Of a DNA stretch of 64,000 nt, positions 44,864 to 55,348 are shown piece after piece (within the stretch, counting starts at the first letter, position 1; each line of letters begins with the position of its first letter). A program made the translations under genes and the position numbers. The DNA lies in contig CM055875.1 in the NCBI GenBank assembly GCA_029582165.1, positions 26,305,144 through 26,369,143 on the forward strand. The letters are read 5' to 3'. The notes under the pieces were generated by a model. The model did not search any database, was not told the DNA's origin, and was given only the letters and a program-made list of their open reading frames with translations. Source of the stretch: Portulaca oleracea. Its lineage: Eukaryota > Streptophyta > Magnoliopsida > Caryophyllales > Portulacaceae.

Positions 44864-46306
44864 TGATAAGTGCTTCTTGTATATATGAGAACTTGGTTGT
44901 TTCGATGAGAATTTGGGGAATACTTGACGTGATTATATTATTTTATGTCCGAATTTCCCATATTACGCTTGTTTTGGAGTTCGGTGAGTTTTGTAGGTAA
45001 TTTGTGAAGAATCGATGTAAACCGAGCCAAAAACCAAGTGTAGATCCAAGTTATGTGCATAAAGGACCAAGAACTGTGAAGTTGGATCACCCAAGGCCCA
45101 AACAATGGCCCAAAGAGCTCCTAGGCCCAAGATAGCAGTGACACGAGTGCCCAAATCAGAGGCACGAGTCGTGTCTATGACCAGAACCTACAGAAATTGT
45201 TGCAGTGAAGCGACACGGGTAGCGCCTAGGAGGCACGGTCCGTGTCACTCCTGGCACGGTCCGTGTCCCTTCGTCTTTTCACTTTCAGCGGTTACAAGGT
45301 GCTTTTTGCTTTTATCATGATGTTTTTCGGATGTCTATGGAGGCAATCCTCACTCCACCATCCTCCATGCTGTAACCTAACCCTGATTGATCCCCTTTAT
45401 ATTGATTAATGGATCCATCAAAAGAGGGGGGGATTTGGAGATCAAGAGAGAAGATTGAAGATTGGAGAGCAATTTCAATACATTTGGAAGTGGAGGAGCA
45501 AAAGTCCTCCATTGTTGATTCCTAGCAAAATTGTTCTTCCCTTTGGTTTATTTCTCATTCTTTCATAGATTTTTACATGCTTTCTAGAATAGATTTCAAT
45601 TGCTTTGTAGTTGCAAACATGAGTAGTGAGTAGTTCTTTTTAGTTTGGGAGATTAACCTTTGAAGTTGTTTGATGAATTGACTTTGTTGGATTGAACAAT
45701 CATGAATTTAGTTTGTTTCAATCTATTTGGCCTTTGAATTGAATTGTTATTTCTTTTGCTTGATCACCAATTGCAAGTAAATAGGTTATCGAACGAAGTA
45801 CCGAAAGGAGAAATTTGATATCCCGAAAACCTAGGTTAAACTAATAAAAAAAATTGTCTAGACATAGAAGTTTTTAATTAGGGTTCTTGTGATGATTAGA
45901 TTTATAACCTTGATTAAATCAAAATAACCACGAAAGTAGGTGATTGGTTTGTCTTGGCAATTCACTCTAGTGACAAAATCTCATTGCGAAGTATTCTATG
46001 CAATTATCGAACCTTGATTATGCAAACTAATGAAATGAGTGTTTAATCCATATCGTTGATTCGTTACTTGACTTAGGTTTTATCCCTTGAACGTCTTTTT
46101 CTTATTGATAAATCCAAGTAAATTGTGTGCGTATTTGTTTGTTAGTCTTTAGTATTGAATAGAAATAGAATTAGATTGTTTCAAACAAAAACCCGATCGA
46201 CTTAGCAATCAACTAGAAGGCTAGTTCAGTGTGTTGAAAGGAAAAGTCTCTGTGGGAACGACCTTGATTCATGCTACAATTTCACTCGTGCACTTGCGGC
46301 TTATCA
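44864..46306 (+). repeat. Athila 5' LTR
   Basis: Starts TGATAAGTGCTTCTTG, ends GCGGCTTATCA. Contains the dyad array at 45142-45265 and a TATA-like TTTATATTG at about 45396-45404. Confidence 0.95.
45142..45265. promoter_or_regulatory. Phased dyad array in Athila 5' LTR
   Basis: Sites start at 45142, 45163, 45214, 45234 and 45255 (spacings 21, 51, 20, 21). Three are perfect CACG-N3-CGTG, two keep only the CACG half. Located about 130-255 bp upstream of the TATA-like box. The layout matches that of the copia LTRs. Confidence 0.85.
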
Positions 46307-46312
46307 AGTTTT

Positions 46313-46330
46313 TGGCGCCGTTGCCGGGGA
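46313..46330 (+). promoter_or_regulatory. Primer-binding site for tRNA-Asp
   Basis: TGGCGCCGTTGCCGGGGA lies six bases after the LTR and is complementary to the 3' end of plant tRNA-Asp(GUC), the primer typical of Athila/Tat elements. Confidence 0.9.
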
Positions 46331-46444
46331 CTTTGTCCCTAGCCAGCCATGGAATGAATACCCTAAGGTTGCCTAAGTCATTTATTTTCTGTTTTGATTT
46401 TCCTTGGTGTTTTGGTTTTGTCCTTCCAAGTTTACTCTAAGTGT

Positions 46445-47740
46445 ATGCAAAAAGATCCACTCTTTGGGTTTGATCCTGAAATCGAAAGAACCTTTCGCTC
46501 CCGGCGGAAGAAGTAAAAGTTAGTGCAAGCCCGGAGAATAGAAAGAGAAAACTCCAAGCGAATAAACGCCATGTCTGGTGGCGACGGCAAGCCTAGAGTC
46601 ACGCTTGGCTCTTATGTGATGCCCAATGTCACAAATCAACCCTCCGCCAGAAATCCCCCAAATGTGTTCACGAATGATTTCGAGCTAAGGAGTTCAATCA
46701 TCAATTTGGTAAAGTCCAACCCATTCCATGGCCTTCCCAATGAAGATCCCAACCGGCACCTGCGCCTATTCAACCAAGCATGTGAGACTTTTTAGGCAAA
46801 TGGTGCAACACCCGATGCAATCAAGCTGCGATTGTTTCCCTTCTCACTTGAAGGGAAGGATTGGGAGTGGTTGGACTCTCTTCCATCAAGCTCCGCCATC
46901 ACCACCTTTGACCAACTTGCTAGCGTATTCTTGACGAAGTACTTTCCTCCTAGCAAGTTGACAAGCCTCCGGAATCAAATTTCAACATTTGTCCAAGAGC
47001 CGGATGAGTCCCTCTATGAAGCATGGGAGAGGTTCAAGGACCTCTTACGTCAATGCTCCCACCATGGATTCGAACCATGGGTCCTGATACAAGCCTTCTA
47101 CAATGGAGTGGATGACAACTTGAGGACCAACATCTTGGTGGCTGCGGGAGGCAACATCATATCCAAAACAGTGGCGGAACTTCAAACTTTGATTGAGGAA
47201 ATGGCGATCAATAGCTACCAGTGGTCAAAGCCCCGTTCCAAGAGGACGGGAGGTAAGTATGATGTTGATGCTATTTCTATCTTGAATGTTAAGATAGATG
47301 CCATGACTAAAAAGATGGATATGTTGAATGTAAATGCTCACCCTCCCTAACCATGTGCGTCGTGTCAATCATATGAGCATGAGACCTTGAATTTTCCTAG
47401 TGGGTTGGTTAGTAATGAATCGACCGAAGTGGTTAACTATGTTGGTAACCCTTTTAATAGGCCAAACTTTGACCCTTTTTCCAATACTTACAACCCCGGT
47501 CTTAGATTCCATCCAAACTTTTCTTAGCGGAACAATAACCAAGGGCAAAGTCAACCCCAAGGGCAAAGACAACCCCAAGCACCTCCACCACAAGTTCCCC
47601 AAAAGCCTAACCTAGAGGCCATAATACAAGCTTTAATGTTGTCTCAACAACAACACCAACAACGGCAACTTGAGCATCAACAAAAACAAGATGAGGTGAT
47701 TAAGGCCTTAGCTACGAAAGTTGACCTTATAACCAGTGGC
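46445..47740 (+). pseudogene. Athila Gag, four in-frame stops
   Basis: From an ATG at 46445 the frame opens MQKDPLFGFDPEIERTF, then a TAA at 46514. It continues with the Gag core: NPFHGLPNEDPNRHLRLF, stop TAG at 46793, DAIKLRLFPFSLEGKDWEWL, FLTKYFPPSKLTSLRNQI, ESLYEAWERFKDLLRQC. Further stops stand at 47348 (TAA) and 47525 (TAG), followed by a Gln-rich tail (QQQHQQRQLEHQQKQ). No frameshift is needed to read it through. All stops can be explained by single base changes. It encoded the particle protein. Confidence 0.88.
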
Positions 47741-50700
47741 CAAGTGATGATCCACTTGAGCTATGTTTACTGTTTTGTGAATCTTTGCAAGATGACAATC
47801 CCGAAGTTGCAATTTGTGCCAAGTTGTTGGAAGTATCCCAACCAATCCCAGCGGGGTTTGCTAAGATTGAAAAGCTGGAGGTGGAAGAAGAGCCTACACA
47901 TGTTGCGAAAAAGGCTCCAGAGGTAGAACTGAAGCCTCTTCCATCTTCTTTGAGGTATGAGTTTCTAGGTCCCAATTCTACATATCCTGTCATTGTGAAT
48001 GCAAACTTAACCAAATCTGAAAATTCTGGCTTGTTGGAAGTTTTACGATTACATCTCAATGCCATAGGATACACTCTTGATGACCTAAAGGGTATTCACC
48101 CTTTGTTTTGCATGCATCACATCCTCATGGAGGAAGACCATAAGCCATCCATTGAGCATCAAAGGAGGCTTAATCCTACCATGAAAGATGTTGTGAAAAA
48201 AGAGGTTTTCAAATTGTTGAAGGTTGGTATTATCTACCCTATCTTCGATAGTGAGTGGGTAAGCCCAGTCCACGTTGTGCCTAAAAAAGGGGGAATGACT
48301 GTTGTGAAGAATGATAGAAATGAATTGATCCCCACTAGAACGGTCACTGGTTGGCGAATGTGTATTGACTATAGGAAATTGAACAAAGCCACCCGAAAAG
48401 ACCACTTTCCCCTCCCTTTTGTAGACCAAATGCTAGAAAGACTTGTAAAGAATTCCCATTTTTGCTACCTAGATGGCTATTCCGGATTTTTCCAAATCGC
48501 GATTCACCCAAAAGACCTAGAGAAAACCACTTTTACTTGTCCTTATGGAACCTTTGCATATCGGAGAATGTCGTTCGGATTGTGTAATGCACCCACTACC
48601 TTTCAAAGATGTATGATGGCTATATTCTCCCAATTTATTGAGGACATAATGGAGGTCTTTATGGATGATTTTTCTGTTTATGGCACCTCATTTGATCATT
48701 GTTTAAGTAATTTGAAAAAGGTGCTAGAACGATGCGAAGAAGTTAACTTGGTTTTAAATTGGGAAAAGTGTCATTTAATGGTGGAAGAGGGGGTAGTTCT
48801 TGGTCATGTTGTTTCCTCGAAGGGCATTGAAGTTGATAGAGCAAAGGTGGAGGTGATTGAAAAATTACCGCCACCAAATTCTGTAAAGGGAGTGAGAAGT
48901 TTTCTTGGACATGTTGGTTTTTACCGGCGGTTCGTAAAAGATTTTTCAAAAATTGCAAAACCACTCACCCAATTGCTCATCAAAGATGTGCCCTTTGTCT
49001 TTAATGAAGAATTTTTGAGAGCTTTTCTCAGGTTAAAGGAAGCTTTGATCACCGCCCCCATCGTACAAGCACCGGATTGGGATTTGCCCTTTGCAGTGAT
49101 GTGCGATGCAAGCGATCATGCGGTGGGGGCTGTTTTGGGCCAACGGAAGGACAACAAGCCCTATGTGATTTACTATGCAAGCAAGACGTTGGATGGAGCT
49201 CAAGTTAATTATGCCACCACCGAGAAGGAGTTCTTAGCGATTGTCTTCGATTTGGACAAATTCTACTCTTATTTGATCAATTCCAAGGTGATCATGTTCA
49301 TGGATCATGCTGCTCTACGACGCCTCTTGACTAAGGCGGATTCTAAGCCTCGCCTCATTCGTTGGGTCCTCTTACTCCAAGAGTTTGACCTCGAGATCCG
49401 AGATGAACCCGGATTGCAAAATGTGGTGGCCGATCATCTTTCGAGATTACAACTTGAGGCTCAAAGTGATGACGACATTCCCATTGATGATTCCTTCCCA
49501 CATGAGCAACTCTTTGTTCTTGCTCATCAAGTCGTCCCTTGGTATGCGGATATAGTGAACTTCATTGTTAGTGGTGTACTTCTCCCGGAGATGTCATGGC
49601 AACAAAAGAAGAGGTTTCTTTCCGAGTTGTGGAGATATGTTTGGGAGGAGCCTTTACTTTATAAGCTTTGTGGGGATGGAGTGTATAGAAGATGTTTGCC
49701 AGAAGATGAAGTTCAAAGTGTGCTCCACCATTTCCATGCCACTACTTGTGGTGGTCACTTTAGCACCGATAAGACCGTTGCAAAGGTGCTCCAAGTCGGG
49801 TTCTATTGGCCTACACTCTCCAAGGATGTGAGAAATTTTGTACTTGCATGTGACAAGTGCCAAAGATTCGGAAGCATTTCCAAGAGGAATGAGATGCCAC
49901 AACATTACATTTTAGAGGTGGAACTTTTCGATGTGTGGGGGATAGACTTTATGAGTCCATTCCCTCCTTCTCACAATAACCTCTACATTTTGGTGGCGGT
50001 TGATTACGTTTCAAAGTGGGTTGAAGCAATTGCAACACCCACCAATGATTCCAAGGTGGTGATCAAAGTTCCTCAAGAAGATTTTTGCAAGATTTGGAAC
50101 TCCACGGGCCTTATTGAGTGACAATGGCACTCATTTTTGCAATCGACCTCTTGATACTCTTTTGGCCAAGTATGGGGTGACACATCGAGTTGCTATACCA
50201 TATCATCCCCAAACTAGTGGCCAAGTGGAGCTTTCTAATCGGGAAATCAAGAGCATATTGGAGAAGACGGTCAACCGTTCGAGGAAAGATTGGTCTCTTA
50301 AGCTAGATGATACATTGTGGGCCTACTGGACCACATACAAGACTCCATTGGGAACCACTCCATACCGGTTAGTATATGGAAAAGCTTGTCATTTGCCGGT
50401 TGAGATGAAACACAAGGCTTTTTAGGTTGTTCAAACTCTCAACTTCGATCTTGCAAAGGTTAGAGAAAAGAGGATGTTGCAACTTCAAGAGCTTGATGAA
50501 TTGAGGTTGGAGACCTATGATAGTGCCAAGTTATACAAGGAAAGGACTAAGAGATGGCATGACAAGCACATCTTTAAGAAGAGATTTGAAGAAGGAGACC
50601 AAGTTTTGTTGTTCAATTCAAGGTTGAAATTTTTTCCGGGCAAGCTTAAGTCCCGATGGTCGGGTCCTTTCCGAGTGTTAAAAGTTTTCCCCCATGGTGC

Positions 50701-50854
50701 GGTTGAGATTTGTGGGGATAATTCCGAGCCGTTCACGGTCAATGGGCATAGACTTAAGACCTATTTGGTTGATCAACCACTTGAAGATCGTCAAAACTTC
50801 AACCTCACCTCCTGGTATGGTTTGAGAGGTACTTGGTCAAGCTTAGGACGTTAA
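47741..50854 (+). pseudogene. Athila Pol without protease: RT, RNase H, integrase
   Basis: A long frame (to 50121) begins at a pre-RT spacer ([10 protein letters not shown]), then RT with [20 protein letters not shown] (about 48350), [27 protein letters not shown], and the catalytic FMDDF (about 48660, the Athila form of YVDD); RNase H with [12 protein letters not shown] (about 49100); integrase zinc finger ([15 protein letters not shown], about 49728-49860) and the first core Asp (WGIDFMSPF). A frameshift near 50080-50110 leads to the rest of the integrase ([26 protein letters not shown]), a TAG at 50423, and the C-terminal part to 50854. No D-S/T-G protease block is found between Gag and RT. 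Confidence 0.92.
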
Positions 50855-51239
50855 ACAAGCGCTTCTTGGGAGGCAACCCAAGTTTTAATGCTTTATTTTT
50901 ATTTTTATTTTTATTTTACATTTTTATTTTTATTTTTAGGATTTTTAGATTTTTCGTAATTTTATTTTTCAACTTTTTAGGATTTTTAGAGGTTTCTTTT
51001 CTTTTGTTTTTGTATTGAGGAAATTTTTGAAACAAAACAAAAAAAAAGAAAGAAAAAATAGAAAAAAAACGAGAGATGAAAAAAGAGAGAGTTGAAAAAT
51101 AAATGAGTGAAGAAAAAATTTTGAGTGGAAAAGGATGGATTGTAAAAATGAATGAGTGAAATCCAAAAGAAGAAAAAAAATTTGATTGAGAGTTGAGGGA
51201 GTTGTGGGGTTCGAACTCGAGACATACAAGAAGACTGCA

Positions 51240-51680
51240 GGCGGCACGGCTGGTGTCTGATGTAGCACGACCCATGCGCCCATCCAGAACCTCAGCAGGT
51301 CGACAGGTAAGTGGAGGCACGGTCCGTGCCCTTCTGGCACTACCCGTGTCTCCATCGCAACCCTAAAAAAGAACTAAACACTCAGCTTCCCTTGTTTCGG
51401 TCTGTGCCCCATTCTTACAGATTTTTCTTTCGCGTCTCTGCTCCCAGTTCTCTCCTTCTCTTCCTTCTTCTTCCTCTTCTCCTTCGCACAGCCCCTGCTT
51501 CGCCATTCCTCTTCTCCATTCGCACAACCTCTCTTTTGTGCACCGAGCCACGCTTCTCGCCTTTTCTCCTCTCTTCTGCTTTCTTCTGCTCGCGCCCGCC
51601 ACACTTCAAAGCCACCACAGACCTATTCTGTTCGCCCAGCCACCACACTCCACTCTTAAACCCTAAACCCTAACCATTCC
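51240..51680 (+). promoter_or_regulatory. Internal promoter-like module: dyad array, CT-rich leader, telo-box
   Basis: Dyad sites at 51245, 51266, 51318 and 51338 (spacings 21, 52, 20) repeat the LTR layout inside the element. They are followed by a CT-rich stretch (51380-51560) and a double telo-box, TAAACCCTAAACCCTAACC (51657-51675), a word found near transcription starts of many plant genes. The module lies between pol and the intact ORF at 52246 and could drive it. This is inference from sequence. Confidence 0.5.
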
Positions 51681-52245
51681 AAGTCTCCTCCTTTCTACTC
51701 TTTTCTCTTGTAAAAGGTTTGATTCTTGTTTATATTTAGTTTTCTTTGCTTAATTTGCTAATTTTTGAGATACATTGTCTTGGTATTTGAATTTAGGGCT
51801 TCTTTGTGCTTAATTGGTTTGGTTTGGTTGTGTATTTGGTGTGGTTTGTCTCAAGAATTAGTATGTATACTTGGTTGATTGTATATACATTGAGTTTTTG
51901 ATGGTAGTAACTTAGTCCTTGTGTATAGCTAACTTTCTTCTTGCTTTAGTTTTAGTTTCATTTCGTCATAGTTAAGAGTTGTGGTGATTTGTATATACTT
52001 TGCCATTCACCATAGTAGTGTATTTAGTCGTGTTGCTTTTGAGTACGGTTTGTTTGGTTTGGTGGGATGTAAATATTGTTTTAGCCTACCTATTTGCTGG
52101 ATTTTATCTTAGGAGTCTCGGTTCATGTTTCTTTGTTTTGTTTTTGAGTATTCGATGGCATGTATACCCTAGCTTCGCCATCGATTTTGAGTCTTCTACA
52201 CTTTTGTATATAACTAACGTTGTTGTCAAATCTTGTTGTTGAAAG

Positions 52246-53517
52246 ATGGCTAGGGGACGCGGTCAAGTTCAAGAGGAACCATCTTCTAAGAGGAGGAAAG
52301 CTGACGGAGGCAAGGGACGAGCTACAGGTGCGCGTTCTTCACGGCCACATCGAGGTAACAATCCATTTAATCTCGAGGGCGAAATGTATGATCGTTATCT
52401 TGCTTTGAGCAAGCGTAAAGTTGTGGCCACTAGATATATGCATGAACCATTTTTGGAATCGACTGGCATGTTAACTGATGTTGAATGGTTGTTAAATAGA
52501 TGTGGCATGTTACGCTTTGCTCGAATGAGGGAACCAACATATAGGAACCTGACCTTGGAGGCGCTTAGCACTTTCGACGTTGACTTGACCACTAGGGATG
52601 GATTGATTAGTTTTAACATTGATGAGGAGACCCATTCCCTGACTTTGGCTGAATTTGCTGAGATTTTTCAACTGCCTATTATACCTGACCGTAGGAAGAG
52701 AGAGGTGCCTAGGGATGATGACTGGAACCCCAAAGCTTTTTGGCAGTTCCTTACCACAAGGCCTGACTATAGGCATCGCAACTCAAAGTGCACTGTCATT
52801 CGCAATCCGACTTTTCGGGTTACTCAGCGGATTTTATCATGTGGTATGTTTGGTCGAGGTGACAGTATGAATGTGGCTTCTAAAGCTGAATTTTATGTGC
52901 TGTGGGGGATGTATTATGTTCGACCTGATGTTAATCCCGCTGCCCTTTTTGCTCTTCATTTAGCACGACATGCTAGCCTTGGGAAAGGGGATATTGTTAT
53001 GGGGGGTTTGCTTACTGTGTTAGCGAGACATTTTGGTTGGGACCCTGTTCGCCATCAGAGAGATTTGGTTGGTGGACCTTTGCCTTTGGATGCTAAGACC
53101 TTTTGTTCTATGAAAATGTGTGCATTGGACAGGGCTATTGTTTTGTGGCGGTACCCTAACAATGAGTTGATGCGGCTTTCCCATGATAATGTGTCCATCC
53201 AACATGTCCCTAACACACTCTTTCTACCACCTTTGAACCCGAACCAGCCTGCTCTTGCGGGTCCACTTGCCATCCGCGAGGATGAAGAGGGTGGTGAAAG
53301 TAGCGATGATGACCTGAACGATGAGGGAGTGAGTGAGCCTACCTTTGAAAAGAGGCTTAACGACCTCCAAGTCTATTGTGAGCATGAGTTTCAAGCCCTT
53401 CGGGACTCCGAGGGTAGAATTGAGCGTACCCAAGCTGAAATGCTTGCTTTAATGCGTTCCATGCGTGATTGGCAGCTAAACCATACCTGTGGTCCATCCC
53501 AACCTCCTCCTCCTTAA
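52246..53517 (+). CDS. Athila post-pol ORF (ATHILA ORF-1-like), intact
   Basis: An intact 423-codon frame from ATG (MARGRGQVQEEPSSKRRKAD) to TAA. The N-terminus is basic, with a KRRK stretch suited to nuclear import. The middle (residues about 50-300: RYMHEPFLESTGM, FDVDLTTRDGLISFNI, EIFQLPI, KAEFYVLWGMYYVRPDVNPA, GGLLTVLARHFG) has the look of the plant transposon domain found in the extra ORF of Athila elements. The C-terminus is acidic, then a helical, possibly coiled-coil segment (EHEFQALRDSEGRIERTQAE) and ends GPSQPPPP. It sits where retroviruses carry env, but has no signal peptide, membrane segment or furin-like site, so it is not an envelope protein. Function unknown. Confidence 0.85.
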   Translation: MARGRGQVQEEPSSKRRKADGGKGRATGARSSRPHRGNNPFNLEGEMYDRYLALSKRKVVATRYMHEPFLESTGMLTDVEWLLNRCGMLRFARMREPTYRNLTLEALSTFDVDLTTRDGLISFNIDEETHSLTLAEFAEIFQLPIIPDRRKREVPRDDDWNPKAFWQFLTTRPDYRHRNSKCTVIRNPTFRVTQRILSCGMFGRGDSMNVASKAEFYVLWGMYYVRPDVNPAALFALHLARHASLGKGDIVMGGLLTVLARHFGWDPVRHQRDLVGGPLPLDAKTFCSMKMCALDRAIVLWRYPNNELMRLSHDNVSIQHVPNTLFLPPLNPNQPALAGPLAIREDEEGGESSDDDLNDEGVSEPTFEKRLNDLQVYCEHEFQALRDSEGRIERTQAEMLALMRSMRDWQLNHTCGPSQPPPP

Positions 53518-55348
53518 TTCATCTATGTGGTTTCCTTCTCCATCCCTCCTTTATTTCTAGTGTTATGTTTTGCATTGCGGACAATGCTAGGTTCAAGCAT
53601 GGGGGGGAGGGGTTTCTTATCCATCTTTGTGTATATGTGTGTTTTGAGTCTTTTTTTTTTTGTTTTGATTTTCTTTTCTTTCTTTTTAGGGTTTAATTTC
53701 TTCTTTTTTTCGTAGTTTGTTTTCGTTTATATTTTCTTATTTTCTTTTTGAGTCTTGTAAATATTTTGAAAAAATTAAAAAATCAGACAAAAATTAGAAA
53801 ATCAGAAAAATTATTAAAAAAAGTGTTTTGAGTAGGATTAGGCGAGATAGTTTTCTTTTCACTTGATTTGATCTTGTATAGCCCGTTTGTGAAGGACTGT
53901 GAGTTGACATGAGTTGTGAAGCTAAATGTTGTGAGAATTGTGCTAGGAAAATGAGACCGATTACCTTTGTCACTATTTTAAGAGAGAATTGTGCATATGC
54001 ATATCTTTTTAAACTGGGTATTGATTATTGAGCGTTATCTGTGAGTCCACATAAGCCTAAAAGAAAAGACTAATCATTTTTATAAGTCTTATTCCCATGA
54101 GTGACTCACCATTATGGCATCCTCCTTCATTTGTTTTGCATCTCCTTGAAATTGTCATGCTTTGTACTTTGACAAGATGATAGAGGCATTAGGAATGAAC
54201 CCGCAAGCCTTGGCCACCCGTTTATATCATAATATTCGTAGTTAGCCCCTTCTTGCCTTGACAATTTCTTTTCTTGAACCCACATTATAAGCCCTGGCCG
54301 ATTACATAATTCCTACCCTTAAGTCACTGCTTGGAATGATTTGAGTATGAAATTGGGATGATTGTGGTTACTTTTGTGGTTTGGTTTGAGGTGGGGATTC
54401 GTTTGAATTGTAAATATTGGTTTGATTCCCCAATTGTTCATTGAGGTTGTAATCAATTGGAAACTAGCCTAGTGTTGTGTTTATATGTGAGTGTGTGTTT
54501 CAATCAATGAAAAAAAAAAGAAAAAAACAGAAAAAAAGTGTGAAAAAAGGAAAAAATAGGAAAAAATAGGAAAATTCCGAAAAAAAAGAGAATAAAGTGT
54601 TTGGCATTGTGTTTCTTTTGTTTTGAGGCAAGTTTCCAATTGATTGTGGGGTTGATTTGTTGATTTGGATTGATTATAAGTGGTAAGAGTGAATGTATGT
54701 TGAACTGGTGCGGAATAGTTTCAAGTTTTGGCTTTTGGCTCCTCATATCCCAAACATTTTCCACTTCTTACCCTTAACCCTAGCCCCGTTACAACCTTTG
54801 AAAGTCCTCTTGATTGTCATTGTTGCATTGCATATTCGCGGTGGAGAGTTGAGATTCTTAGCAAGTACGTGGTTGGTTGTTGCTATGATTAGAGTAATGA
54901 GAGAAACAACATCTTTATATATTCAAACACATGAGCGGAGTGTTTACCGTGTGAGGTTTGCTCTCAATCGTACCTAGTTCCATGCTTAACATGTGCATTC
55001 TTTTCTCATCAGTGAATAAGGGTGATTGGTTGAAAATGATGATTGCCATTCTTGTATAATTTGTCTTCATTTACTTGTGTAAATTGGCTTTGTCTTCATT
55101 CGTGGGTTGTACTATAGATTAGATTGGGTTGATTGAATGTTCTATCAATGTCATCCTTAGGAGTTGTAATTAAATAAATATTTTTGTTTTTATTTTTGTT
55201 TTACTTATGAGTCTTTTTAATTTTTCTTTGAGTCCTTTGAGTTTTTTTTGTCCCGGTTTCTTTTATTTTTTTTTTCTTTTCTTTCTTTGCCTTTTCTTTT
55301 GAGTCTTGACTTTCTTAGGGACCAGCAAGGACTAAGCATGGGGGATTT
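53518..55348 (+). other. Athila 3' untranslated region with two polypurine tracts
   Basis: No ORF of note. An internal tract AAGCATGGGGGGGAGGGG (53595-53612) resembles the proper polypurine tract AAGCATGGGGGATTT (55334-55348) that abuts the 3' LTR. In between lie A-rich runs near 54510-54600 and T-rich runs near 55240-55310. Confidence 0.7.

Noticed and set aside
51363..51673. Several 76-120-codon frames in the Athila internal region
   Set aside because: Artefacts of CT-rich sequence on both strands.
52246..53517. Envelope gene of an endogenous retrovirus-like element
   Set aside because: Position fits env, but no signal peptide, membrane segment or cleavage site is seen; the sequence looks like the Athila extra ORF.
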